Shown here: positions 33,228-44,032 of the stretch, one piece after another
How positions within the stretch are numbered: the first letter of the stretch is position 1
How the letters are laid out: each line of letters starts with the position of its first letter
DNA from: Hemileia vastatrix
Lineage: Eukaryota; Basidiomycota; Pucciniomycetes; Pucciniales; Zaghouaniaceae
Assembly: GCA_030280995.1 (NCBI GenBank)
Contig: JASXTE010000007.1
Span: forward strand, 12,649,501-12,713,500
Direction of reading: 5' to 3'
Length of the DNA: 64,000 bases
Notes under the pieces: model-generated
What the model was told of the DNA's origin: nothing
Seen by the model: only the letters and a program-made list of their open reading frames with translations
The model's database searches: none
Position numbers and translations under genes: made by a program

Positions 33228-33856
33228 GGATGGCAGAAAGAGGGCATCAAGTTATAAAGGATCCGCTAGTTAAATTATGTGGTAATAATGGGGAAAAGTG
33301 GAAGAACTACTTGCCATTAGTTTTGTTTGCGGACAGGATTTCAGTTAAAAGGACAACAGGGTTTTCACCGTATGAACTTATGTTTGGTTAAAGGGCAGTA
33401 TTACCTATTGATCTAGAGGCTGGATCTTTTCTAGGATGTGACTGGGATCAAGTGCGCTGGACTGAAGATTTGATTCTAGCGAGGGTAGTGCAGCTTGAAA
33501 GAAAAGACAAGTTTGTGGAGAAGGCATATGATAGAATTATGCAGATCTGGGACAAGTCAGTTAAATATTGGGATGAGCGTTTAGCGCATAGGTCAAGGAA
33601 GCCATTGAATCCAGGAGATTTGGTTTTGGTTTATAATAGAAGTTTAGATAGCCAATGGGGGAAGATGTTTGCTAACAGATGGAACGGTCCTTATAGGATA
33701 AGAAAGCAGATAACTGGGGGGTCTTACTTACTGGAGGAACTGGATGGTACTGAATGGAAGTGACATGTGGCGGCAGATCAGATCAAAAGATTCTACCCAA
33801 GGGGTGTTCCAGTGATACAAGATAGCCTCTGGAATGAGGAAAAACTACAAGAATGA
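33228..33856 (+). pseudogene. pol: Decayed pol of element D, part 3 (integrase C-terminus)
   Basis: Resumes at AERGHQVIKDPLVKL, followed by the integrase C-terminal domain (NPGDLVLVYNRS...GPYRI). Stops at 33389 and 33761. The reading ends at TGA 33854, with hairpin repeats just before (33826-33847) and after it (33857-33878). Confidence 0.85.
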
Positions 33857-33878
33857 CCTCCAGGAAGAGGTTAAACTA
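33826..33878 (+). repeat. Two hairpin repeats flanking the end of D pol
   Basis: CCTCTGGAATGAGG with tail AAAAACTA, then CCTCCAGGAAGAGG with tail TTAAACTAA. Position over the pol stop matches element C. Confidence 0.75.
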
Positions 33879-34471
33879 ACAAGTTATGTTAAGCTTTGTT
33901 TTTCTAAGAGGACTCACAGGAGGCTTTGACACAGTTGTGGCGGATAGAGGGTGCTAAATGGAAGTTAGGTGCACTATGGCTGAACAGGCAACTGGCATAA
34001 GCGCTCAGATGAGGGCATAGAGGAAAATGAAATCTCATATTTTTATCGTTCGATGGGACATGACAAGATAGGCAATTGGATTAAAGGAGGCGCTTATCAT
34101 GTAAATGCAAAAGCCGCTGGGAATTCAGCTAATGAGTTAACTAACCAGGAGTGGAATAATGATTTATAGATGGGGCGCTCTACAGTTTGATTCTTATTTA
34201 CATTGTGTATTTTTGTATTGCAGTAAAGGTGGTACAGTTTTATGATTTAAAAGTTTATTTATGAATTTTTTATAGGGTTTACAGTCTTTTAAAGAAAGTA
34301 GAGGGAGCAAAGTTAGGCGCTCTAAAATTAGAAGACAAGTAGTATGGAAGACAGGTGTAGAAGAATAGCGCCGCGTCTAAAACAATTATTTAAAGGCATA
34401 GCAAGAAAAAAGATGAAGACTACGTACAGGGATAATGGACAGAGAAAGCTCATATGGAGAGCGCTAGTGGA
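33879..34471. other. Post-pol spacer of element D
   Basis: No ORF or repeat that I can support. It lacks the SL1-SL3 stem-loops seen in C and E. The antisense genes begin beyond it. Confidence 0.45.
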
Positions 34472-35277
34472 CTATTCAGTATTGGGGTGAAAGCTATTAG
34501 GATATCCTTTCCAGTCTTCAGGCATGACAAAACAACAAGGATCGGCAGGGAATCCAAGAATAGTTGATGAGCTTATTTCATTCATTAGTTCACCCATCAT
34601 TTCTATATGGGTGTAGCAAGCTTCAAGTTCAGCTTCAGAAAAATCTGGTGCATTATAATAGGATAGAGACATAGGGTCATATATAAGACAAAGCCTGGAA
34701 AACATTTTCATGGAATGAATGAAAGGTAAAGGAATAGGAACCCGTCCCAGGGAGATGGATTCATTGAAGCCTGAAAAAGAGTCAGCAGGTAAGGGAAGCG
34801 TAAGTATAATGAAGGGTGCTTACTTGCTAATAAGTTTTGTGGGTGCGCTTATGGCAAAGAAATGTTAAATACGTCAGGAGAAGCTGTAGCGGAGCCTGAA
34901 CGCATAGAAGCATTAGAGCTTGGAGTGGAAGAAGGCGCAGTGCTAGGCTGGATAGATATTTTGCGCCTGGGAAAAGTAGGAAGCAATGGCAACTCATAAT
35001 GAACGTTATTATTGGTAGAAGAGTTGGAGCTAGCGGGACTAGTGGTTGTAATTATGGGGGGGCTACTGGTAGAACTAGGTGGAAAGCAAATATAGCCAGT
35101 AGGCTGAGGAGTATTTTGGTTCAGAGAGATATTGCAAGTTCTGTGGTATCTAAAGCAGTTGTCACAGGCAGGTCTAAAGGAGGCATACCCCCGAGGTCTA
35201 AAAAATGTACAATGAAATTTGCGGTGTTTACGAAATGAGCACGCTTGATCTTTGGGAACTGTGCAAAATTGAGTCAT
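34472..35277 (-). CDS. Antisense zinc-cluster gene 2 of element D
   Basis: Opposite strand to D. The frame from 35277 gives PKDQACSFRKHRKFHC then ACDNCFRYHRTC and a long Ser/Thr/Pro-rich tail ending at 34849. Element E gene 2 has PKDYACKQCIHMCRPC then RTCDSCNSKMKRC, so D has lost the second cysteine (Arg). A second block (34711-34472, MKMFSRLCLIYDP...EAELEACYTHIEMMGELMN) is open back to a TTTTTCAG 3' splice-like site near 34780 and is probably the last exon. Function unknown; a binuclear zinc cluster is inferred. Splicing was not resolved. Confidence 0.55.
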
Positions 35278-35807
35278 GATCTTTGGATGAAGGTAATCTG
35301 GGTTATTAGACTGGCTATTTATAGGTCAATAATGGCATTATGGAAAAGACATCAGTTGCTCAATAACTGACATGAGCACTGAATGGTTTCTAAGAAGGAT
35401 ATGAAGGATTTTCATCAAAAAAAAAGAAAAAAGAAAAAATAAGTGACCTAAGGAACGGCAAATCTGTCGCAGTCAAGGGAAAGTCATATGTTGCAAAGAT
35501 CTGAATATTTCAAGGGAACGCATGCATATATGACGCAGGGGATGTATTTGCTGCTATAGGGAGTAGCACCGATCTCAAATTTATTTTGTGTTTATTGTTT
35601 CATCTTTCATAGGCACTTAGTAGTAAGGTGGGCTGTTTGGAAAAAGGATGATATTTTTTGGGGCAACTCATCTTGCAGATGTTGGGTTCTCACAAGGAAC
35701 TTGGGGTCAAGTAGAATTAACAAAAAAAAAGAGAAAAAAAATATTATTGATGCGTTTTTTTTTACAAATCTATGTACAATTTATTAGGAATATATAAGGA
35801 AGATTTT
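35278..35807. other. Spacer between the D antisense genes
   Basis: Contains A-rich runs and no supported ORF. It presumably holds the promoter of antisense gene 2 (35277) and the 3' end of gene 1. Confidence 0.4.
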
Positions 35808-36935
35808 TTAGTATTCTGCGTCATCATAGATCAGAACGCAGAAGGCCCAGTAGTTAACAGCCTCTTGCATGTTTTGTTGCAAGGTGGTCATTAGCTGTTT
35901 TTGTTTATTATACTTGGCGCGAGTATAAACCGGGACTGCCTCGAGAAATTCCTTGATGGCAGCTATCATATCTTTCATAAAACACATGGTTGCATTGTAT
36001 GGTGCGCAGGCAATGTGCTCTGCAAAATCCCAGTTTTGAGCCATGGTGGGCTCTTCCTCATTGTTGTTAGGAGGGACGTTGGCTGGCCAATCATCCAGGA
36101 TGATGGTTTTGTAAACTGGCTGAAGAGCAGTCCAGTAAGGAGTTGGTGTGTGATGAGTACACTCTGGAATAGGGTTGGTATCCCAGATGGGATCTTCTTT
36201 CAAGACTGGAAGGAACAGAGGATCATTAGGAGGAGGAGGCAATGCAGCGTAAGGTGTGCCAGGAGCATTCTAAGAGAGGAAAGAGAGAATTTTAGTGTTA
36301 AAAAAAAGGGAGAAGATGGAAAAAGACGACTGACTGTACTCTCCTCTGAAAAGAGAGAGTTAGGAATAGAGGCAACACTACTAGGTGTAGGTGTGCGGTA
36401 ACCAACCTTGACTCACTTGTTGCCAGGTGTGATCGAAAAAGTGGGCCCAGGGCGCTTGATGGTCATCTGACTCATCATATCTGAAGTGAAAGCATTGGGA
36501 TCCAGGCACTCAACAGTGGACAGCCCACTGTAACTACACTTCTTTTTGCGTTGTTTACAGTAATAGCATGACTAGGAAAAAAAGAAAAAGAAATTAGTAA
36601 TAGGAAGAAAGGAAGGAAGAGAAATGAAGAAAGCTTACACTAAAGAAAGTATTGCCATGGTAGGCTTTTGAGAAGTGGCAGGGAGTTATGCCATTCTCAA
36701 TGCAGTGGGTGCATCTTGTCCCACCCATCAGCATAGTTACTGGTGTCGTAGGGGGAGCAGCAGTGGGCTGGGTGCGCACAAACTTTTGAATTGTGTCCAC
36801 AACGTTGGCAGTATTTTTGGTGTTAATGGTAGTGTTTCTAGTATTCATTGAAGGAAATAAATTTGAGAAAGTAAAAATGAGGATTTGTAGTAAGTAAAGG
36901 AAGAAGTTGGAAGATAAAGGAAGAAAGTGCTGCAA
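35808..36935 (-). CDS. Antisense zinc-cluster gene 1 of element D, likely spliced
   Basis: Starts about 140 bases from the 3' LTR, on the opposite strand. Exon 1 (ATG near 36848) encodes TRCTHCIENGITPCHF. A GTAAGC donor (near 36637) and a TTTTTTCCTAG acceptor (near 36573) bound an intron. Exon 2 starts SCYYCKQRKKKCSYSG and runs to a GTGAGT donor near 36415. Exon 3, after CTCTCTTAG near 36270, encodes a Pro-rich then helical C-terminus (FLEAVPVYTRAKYNKQ) ending at 35808. Joined, the cysteines read CX2CX7C...CX2CX6C. The exon 2/3 phase does not fit simply, so an exon, an indel or decay is missing from my model. Predicted small DNA-binding protein. Confidence 0.6.
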
Positions 36936-36973
36936 GACGCAGGATATTTATAGGCTCCTTGGGACAGTCGCAA

Positions 36974-36985
36974 GTAGAGGGAGGA
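36974..36985 (+). promoter_or_regulatory. Polypurine tract of element D
   Basis: AGAGGGAGGA precedes TGTGGTATGCG. Its match to the tracts of C, E and F defines the D 3' LTR start. Confidence 0.7.
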
Positions 36986-37260
36986 TGTGGTATGCGCCTC
37001 ATAGGTAGTTTGATTTTGGACCAATCAGCTCGCATATTCCAGGAAGAACAAAGGGTATTCATAGCACAGTAGATAGTGCTAAACTATAATATGTATTTGT
37101 GTGTTTTAAGAACAAAGGGAAATAGAAGCGCGGAGGAAGATTCAGGATCTGTTTGCTCGGGTTTTGCAGCAGGATGCACCTCACAATGGGGAATTGTGTG
37201 TTATTAATTTAGGACTGCAAGCGCTGAAAAATATGGATTTGTATTTTCCAATAATGGTGT
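36986..37260 (+). repeat. 3' LTR of element D, left piece
   Basis: Starts TGTGGTATGCGCC after the polypurine tract and is cut by element C at 37261. It resumes at 49576; joined length is about 1.19 kb. An ORF-like stretch crosses the C insertion point (see findings). Confidence 0.7.
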
Positions 37261-38397
37261 TGTAATAGCCTAAAGTTTAGTATGGCACCTAAGTACGTAA
37301 ATGGAGTTATTATGGCATGCAAGATTGGCGTTATTATTTTTTTATATATAAAAGGGTTTTATTTAATTCATTTGAGTTTTAAATATGAAGAAATTGGTCA
37401 CGAGCGAATGCCTACACAAAAAACAATTTATTTTACGGAGAAAACTTATTTTTAAGGTCTGAAAAGTTTATTAGTATCAAGTCGAGTCACTCAAGAACCT
37501 TGGGAAATTTTTCCAGAATTTTTACTATTTTTCTTATTTTTTTAAATGAATTTTAAAGTTTTATAGAAATATTTACGTTTTCAGAAAATTACTTAACTTT
37601 GATAAATCTTCAGGGGGTAATTAGAGCTGCGCAGACTACGAAAATTAGTTTGGACTATAAAGGGGAAGTAGCTCTACTATGTGTAATTTTTCTAGATTTT
37701 TTATTATAGTTTTTAAGGTTCTAATTGAGTCCAGAAGTCCGGATGGACTCCGTACGGACTCCGCTTTGACTCTGTTCCGACTCCGTACGGACTCCGTACG
37801 GGCTCCGGATTGACTCTGGAAGAGCTCTGGAGGGGAAAACTTAGGCACGTGACTAGGAATACTTAAGCGCCTCTCAAACTCAAAATTGAAAAGGGGGATA
37901 CATCATACAGCTTAATCATTTACCACCACGGTCTCATTTTTTATTACTCAACAAATTAAATAATTTGTAATACCCTTATAACTTTATATTTTATATATAA
38001 CATTTTAGAAATACTACTCAACAATTTAAATCACACTTCATACAGGGTATCTTTAGAAAGGTCTTCCTCACTGGGACTTGATTATTGCTGTCTCATAAAA
38101 ATTCAAATTATTATAAAAACATAAAAGTCAATCTTTTCAGATCTTTCACTGGTACACCTTAATTGTTGTTATCAGTATTCCTTTTCTCAACAGCCACGAT
38201 CATTTAATCTCAATAAGCGTTATATATTTTAGAGTTTCATTATTTTTATCAATCAGATCTAAGTAGATTGGTTAGCTTAGTGATTTAGAATTCCCATTTT
38301 GTTATTTTATTGGAAGGACGGGGTTTTCAGCTAAATCCACATATCTCCTCCGGATTCTGCTTACAGCAAGGCGACTGTAAGAGTTTACCTTACCATA
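37261..38397 (+). repeat. 5' LTR of element C
   Basis: 1137 bp, TGTAATAGCC...TTACCATA. TATATAAAAGGG near 37345 is a TATA-like sequence. A GGACTCCGTAC-type minisatellite (about 37730-37810) has one 32-bp unit more than the 3' LTR. Confidence 0.95.
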
Positions 38398-38399
38398 GT

Positions 38400-38414
38400 T
38401 GGCGCCCAACGTGG
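38400..38414 (+). promoter_or_regulatory. Primer-binding site of element C
   Basis: TGGCGCCCAACGTGG, two bases after the LTR. This has the form of a site complementary to the 3' end of a tRNA-Lys (the type used by several retroviruses with tRNA-Lys1,2). That assignment is from memory of those sites; the fungal tRNA was not compared. Confidence 0.75.
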
Positions 38415-38573
38415 TGTTCGATTTCTCTAGCTTTCTTTAAAGACTTACTTGGATCAAGAACGTTCTTAGCCTGCAAGAGGCTTATTTTCTGGAACTCTAA
38501 TTGGATTTTTGTTATTGGCCTGCAAGAGGCTTGTTATTTTATCGATTGTTAACGCTTTTCATTACATATTGGG

Positions 38574-41159
38574 ATGTCTTCTGCTGTTGCTTCTGGATCT
38601 TCTAACCCTCTTACTCCCTCTGTTAGGATTGTTTCTTGGGATGGCCCAAAGTTTGATGGGGAGGAGGTTAAATGGTTCATTAGCAGGTATGAAGCTGCTG
38701 CTGCTGTTGATGGTGCTTCTCATGTGGATATGGTGAAGCAAGTTAGATTTTTTATTGCTGATAGGGAGGTGGAAAAAGAGGTGATTGCTATGCAGGCATT
38801 CAAGGACAAGGATTGGGTTAAGCTTTCTAAAGCTATGGTTGATAGATGGGGTGTTAGGTTTACTATGATGTACCTCAATAAAATTGTTGGAGACTGGCAA
38901 GCAAAAGGTGGAGTTTCTTCTATGGCTGACTTCAAAAAGCTCTGTGTTCAGTTTGATGAAGTGGTGGAATATCTCATACTGGTGGACTAGTTAGTGCATG
39001 AGAACCAAGCAAAAGATTTGTTTTGGACAGCATGCAGCAGGGATATTTGTATGGACGTCTTGAAGGATCTTTCAAGAAAAGATTTGATGAAGGAACTGCC
39101 TAATGATGAGCAGAAACTGCCGGCTCTGGAGTTTATCAAAGAGAACATTCAAGCCCATCTAAAGTTATTGGCGTTGGACAAATATCAAGAGTCATGCACT
39201 CAATATGTTAGCAAGGTTAGCGAAGTTTTGGCCGAAAACAACAATATTATGGTCAAAGCCCAGGAGGCCAAGAAGGCTCAAATGGGATTACCTGCTGCTA
39301 AAGTTGAGGGCAATGTAGATAATAAGATGGTCGATCACTTGGCCGATTTAACAAAACAATTAAAAATATTTGTTCAAGAAACCCAGAAGGCCGATAAGGC
39401 CCCAATCGCTTCTTCGTCGACGTCGACTTCTTATCAGTCCAGAGGTTATGAACGTCGAAATTATAATGGCAATAATAATGGTAACCACTTCCCAGGCAAT
39501 GGGAGAAATGGTGGTAATGGTAGTAATGGATATAGAGGTGGCTATGATGAGCCAAAGGTGTGCTCCTATTGTAATAAGAGGGGGCACAGAGCAACAGTTT
39601 GTTTTGCTCTTGATAAGGATATGGATGCTGGGCGAGTTTTATTTGATGGTAAAGCTTATAAATTTCCTGATGGTTTGTTCATCAAGCCCAGTGATGGACA
39701 GTCTCCTTCTGATTTGGTCAGAAGAAGTTTAACGGCTGAAAGGAGAGCCAGATTTGAAGAGGTGACAGATGAAGATGTTAATGCCAAGGGTGGAAAAAAT
39801 GGTAATGGTAATGGTGGTAAAGCTGACAAGGGCAAGGAGAAAGAGGTCAGTAAAGCCACATTCTCTACTTCTTTTGGTGGTTTAGAGCTGGCAACGGTTG
39901 CCCAGGTGGAGGGTAGCTGTATGGCTGGCGAATACGATGTTAATGCTGCTAGAAGAGCAGCTGCTACTAAGGCGAAGAGTAGCATCCAGAGCCAATTGAG
40001 GGCTAATCCTGGCAAGGCCAATAACAAAGTGAACCCTTACTCTAAGGACAAGAATTCTAGTGCTCAAACTGCCGCCAACAAATTGAACCCTTACTCTAAG
40101 GACGAATTATATAAAATGCAGAAGGGGATTGCTGATATGGGGCCCCCTAGTTATGGCAAGTTTGATTTAAATGGTGAGCCTATTCCAGAGGATGATTCGG
40201 ATTCTGAGGAGGACGTACCGTTGGCGTCTCTACCCAGACCAAGTTTTAGCGGTCCCATCCCAATGGAGGGAGTAAGAAGGACTAGCGATGGATCAGGATT
40301 AGTGCAAGAAGCTGGTGATGGAGTTAGGGTTATAGAAAGTGAAGATGGCTCGGTTGGACCTCAAGAGGTACCCAGGGCCAAGGTTGTTAAATCAAAGGTC
40401 CAGTATGAGCGGCCAGTAGTTTCCGGTCAAGCTAATGCGATGGACGCAGTTTTGAATAGGGTGAATCAACTGCAGATTCCCTTATCTTTGGGGGAGTTAT
40501 TTACGATTAGTCCGGCGCTTGCTGAAAAGTAAAAGAAGCATTTGACAAGGCGTCGGGTTTCCACTGGAGAGGTGGAATATATTTGTGAAAATGCTGAAAA
40601 GTTTGGGGAAGATGTAGATACACATTTTTCCGCTCCCCTGGGTTACCTGGTGGTAACTCTTAACGGTAAAGAAGTTAAGGCCTTGGTCGATTCAGGGTCT
40701 TAAATTAATTTAATTTTATTGGAGCAAGCGACGAGTATAGGCTTGCCAATTAAAAGTGGAACTGGGGGAAACCTCAGAGGTATTGGAGGGCATGCAACAG
40801 AGCTTATGGGCACAGCTGAGCATGTCAGGTTAGGCATTGGTGGATCTGTTGGTAAGGTTCACTTTTATGTGGCCAGAGGAGCAGTAAAAACTGTTCTTGG
40901 TGGTCCTTTTTTGATGGATTTTGAGGCCAGGATAGGGTATCAAGCTGGCATGGGGATTAGTTTGGAGATCACTGGTGAAGATATGCGGAGGTTACATATG
41001 CGGTTAGCGCCTCCTGGAGATGAAGGTTGGGAAACACGGCCAGGGATTACTACTCTGTGCCAGTGTTGTGTTTGCACCAAGAAGCGGCATATTAAACGGA
41101 CGGCTTCTGGTGAATTATGTTTGTTGGAAAGGGATGAATGCCCTCATTTTTTGGGGTAG
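38574..41159 (+). pseudogene. gag: Gag-protease of element C (three in-frame stops)
   Basis: One frame from ATG 38574 to TAG 41157, with TAG at 38988, TAA at 40530 and TAA at 40701. Order: capsid-like gag (FDGEEVKWFISRYE...), coiled coil, zinc knuckle CSYCNKRGHRATVC (CX2CX4HX4C, near 39560), Gly/Asn-rich and acidic linkers, then protease with LVDSGS (the 40701 stop falls directly after it), IGGHATELMG, and VLGGPFLMDF. In F the codon at the 40530 site is Gln (CAG) and at 40701 Gln, so single changes explain the stops. It overlaps pol by 22 bases. Confidence 0.88.
41147..41153 (+). promoter_or_regulatory. Candidate -1 frameshift site in element C
   Basis: Gag-frame codons are CAT TTT TTG GGG TAG. 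The heptamer T-TTT-TTG is of the X-XXY-YYZ type, lies three bases before the gag stop, and pol is open in exactly the -1 frame from 41138. Confidence 0.6.
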
Positions 41160-41415
41160 CAGGGGCTGATCGCTCAAATGTTGTAATCTCTCCTCAGGAT
41201 GAGATCCCGGATTGCAATAGGTCAGCTCACTTGGAGATAATTCAAGTGGATTCTCAATTATTTTCTGTTAATATTACTTTGGAGTGCAAATACGTTTTGG
41301 ACTTTTCTATATGTTTATTGGATTTACCCTGTTTTTCTATTAAATTTAAAAATGGTGAAAAGGGCAAAATGGGCCAAATTAGGTTGGATAAAGATTGGAA
41401 GGGTATGTTTTATGG

Positions 41416-42015
41416 CCTCCAGCAAGAGGGTAAACTGCGAAAATCTTATCAAAATCCAATAAAAAATCTCAGTATAATTAAAACACAAAAAAATAATTTT
41501 TGTGAAAATGTTATTCTGGACCTCCAGCAAGAGGTTAAACTGCAATTATCTCCTTCTATTTTGGGCCTCCAGCAAGAGGGTAAACTGCGAAAATCTTATC
41601 AAAATCCAATAAAAAATCTCGGTATAAGTAAAACACAAAAAAATAATTTATGTGAAAATGTTATTCCGGACCTCCAGCAAGAGGTTAAACTGCAATTATC
41701 TCCTTCTATTATGGACCTCCAGCAAGAGGGTAAACTGCGAAAATCTTATCAAAATCCAATAAAAAATCTCAGTATAATTAAAACACAAAAAAATAATTTT
41801 TGTGAAAATGTTATTCCGGACCTCCAGCAAGATGTTAAACTGAAATTATCTCCTTCTATTATGGACCTCCAGCAAGAGGGTAAACTGCAAAAATCACATC
41901 AAAATCCGATTAAAAATCTCAGTATAATTGAAACACAAAAAAATAATTTTTGTAAAAATTCAATTCCGGTCCTCCAGCAAGAGGTTAAACTGCCAACTTT
42001 CTTTATGGGTGATTT
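41416..42015 (+). repeat. Four 150-bp tandem repeats with eight hairpins in C pol
   Basis: Units start at 41416, 41566, 41716 and 41866, exactly 150 bp apart. Each unit has two hairpins (CCTC-CAGCAA-GAGG): one with GTAAACTGC, one 105 bp later with TTAAACTG. The 50-residue repeat reads LQQEGKLRKSYQNPIKNL...LQQEVKL. The second hairpin of unit 3 has GATG in place of GAGG. D has no such block in this place; F has two hairpins here. Confidence 0.95.
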
Positions 42016-43953
42016 ACTGTTGGATAAGGGAAGCAAAGGTGTTGGAAAATCTGTTTATAAATTAGACGAGGGAAAGGAGAAAAGGGTAAAATTTAAAAAT
42101 GAAATAAAATATTTTTCTAATTTTTCTTATTCCGATTCTGGTGATGAAGAAGATTCATTTGATGAAAGTTTTAATGGCGATACAAAAGAAAATGTTTTAC
42201 CTCAAGTTTATTTAGATGTGGACGCAGCCAAATATAAGAAAGTAGCAAATAAAGTTTGACCTATTAATGAACCGCTACCTGCCGAATTAAATCCACCCTT
42301 GAGAAGACCAAGGTTATCAAGAGATCCTTATGAAAGTCCCTTGGTAAAGAATCCTCCTGAATTTTCTGAGACGTCAAGAATCACTTTTGAGAGACTGGGT
42401 GTTCTTAATTTTGGACCTGATGGTTGGTTGTCTGGTGAAGAGAGGAAGTTGTTGTTGGATGTGATGGTCAAGCGAGAGAAGGCCATTGCTTTTGTAGAAG
42501 AGGAGAGGGGTGTGTTGAAGTATTCCTATGGGGAGCCTTACAAGATTCCTGTGGTATGTCATGAACCGTGGCAGCAGAAACCGATTCCTATTCCGGCTGC
42601 ATTAAAAGAAGCTTATATCGAAGTTGTCAGAGAACGGATACGCACTGGACTGTATGAGCAATCAACGTCAAGTTATTCTAGTCCGGTATTTTGTATCAAG
42701 AAACCGAATGGCAAGCTTAGAGTTGTTCATGATCTTAGGGAATTAAATAGGGTTACAATAGAGGATGCTGGGATACCGCCTAGTGCTGAGGAGTTTGTTG
42801 AAGCGTTTGCAGGGAGAGTGTGTTATGGTTTGGGAGATATTATGGGTGGATATGATGAGAGAGAGTTACATCCGGACTCAAGGCCTCTCACTACATTCGA
42901 TACGCCACTTGGACGTTTACAGTTAACAAGATTACCTCAAGGAGCAACAAATTCGGTTGCAGTTTATCAAGCTCAGATGGCTTGGATCCTTCAAGACGAA
43001 ATTCCACAATATGCTGGAATCTTTATAGATGATGGAGGAATTAAGGGACCAACAACCGACTATGATAACCAGGTGTTGGAAGAGAACCCCGGGATACGCA
43101 AATTCATTTGGGAGTTTGCAATTACATTAGAAAGAATCTTGTTTCGAATTGAAGAGGCTGGTTTAACTATTTCAGGTTCAAAATTTTCATGTTGTGTGCC
43201 AGCCTTAGAAATATTAGGCCATGTGGTATGTAGAGAGGGTAGGATTATGTCCAAGAAGAAAGTTAACAAAATTCAGTCCTGGCCAAGACCCAAGAATACG
43301 ACCAAAGTTAGAGGGTTTTTAGGTGTTTGTGTATATGTTAGAATGTTTATAAAGGACTTTTCTTCATTGGCAGCTCCATTGAGACGGTTAACGAGAAAGG
43401 ATGCAGACTGGGAGTGGGATGAAGAGTGTGAGAAGGAGGTTGTGGGGAAGGATTTAGTCCTGCACAAGTTGGATTATGAAAAAAATGCTGGCAGAATTTA
43501 TTTAGCAGTTGATTCAAGTCAGGTTGCAGCTGGGGCGGTTTTGTCTCAGATGGATAAAGCTGGTTACATCAGGCCAGTTAGGTATGAATCTGTAGTATTT
43601 ACTGAGGTTGAATCAAGATATTCTCAACCAAAATTGGAATTATGTGGTGTGGCGAAAATACTGAAGAAACTTCAGCATATTTTGTGGGGGCAACATTTTG
43701 AGTTGCAAGTGGATGCGAAATCGTTAATCCAGATGATTAATTCCCCAAGTTTACTGAACGCACCCATGACGAGATGGGTAGCTTTTATTCAACATTTTTC
43801 ATTTGATTTAGTTCATAAGCCTGGCAAAACTTTTACTATGCCAGATGGTTTATCAAGGAGACCACCCACTGAAGAAGATTCAGACTCAGAAGAGTTCGAT
43901 GAAGATATACCTATTATCAAAGCCAGCACTAAAGGAGCAGAAGACTTTCCATA

Positions 43954-44032
43954 CCTCCCCCATGAGGTTAAACTGGCAGGACTATTGTGTTTAGATTATG
44001 GTAATGATGACCTCCACCAAGAGGATAAACTG
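43954..44032 (+). repeat. Two hairpin repeats between RNase H and integrase of C
   Basis: CCTC-CCCCAT-GAGG with TTAAACTGG (43954-43975) and CCTC-CACCAA-GAGG with ATAAACTGG (44011-44032). E has copies at the matching site (50997, 51055) with a changed but still paired stem, CTTC/GAAG. Confidence 0.85.
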
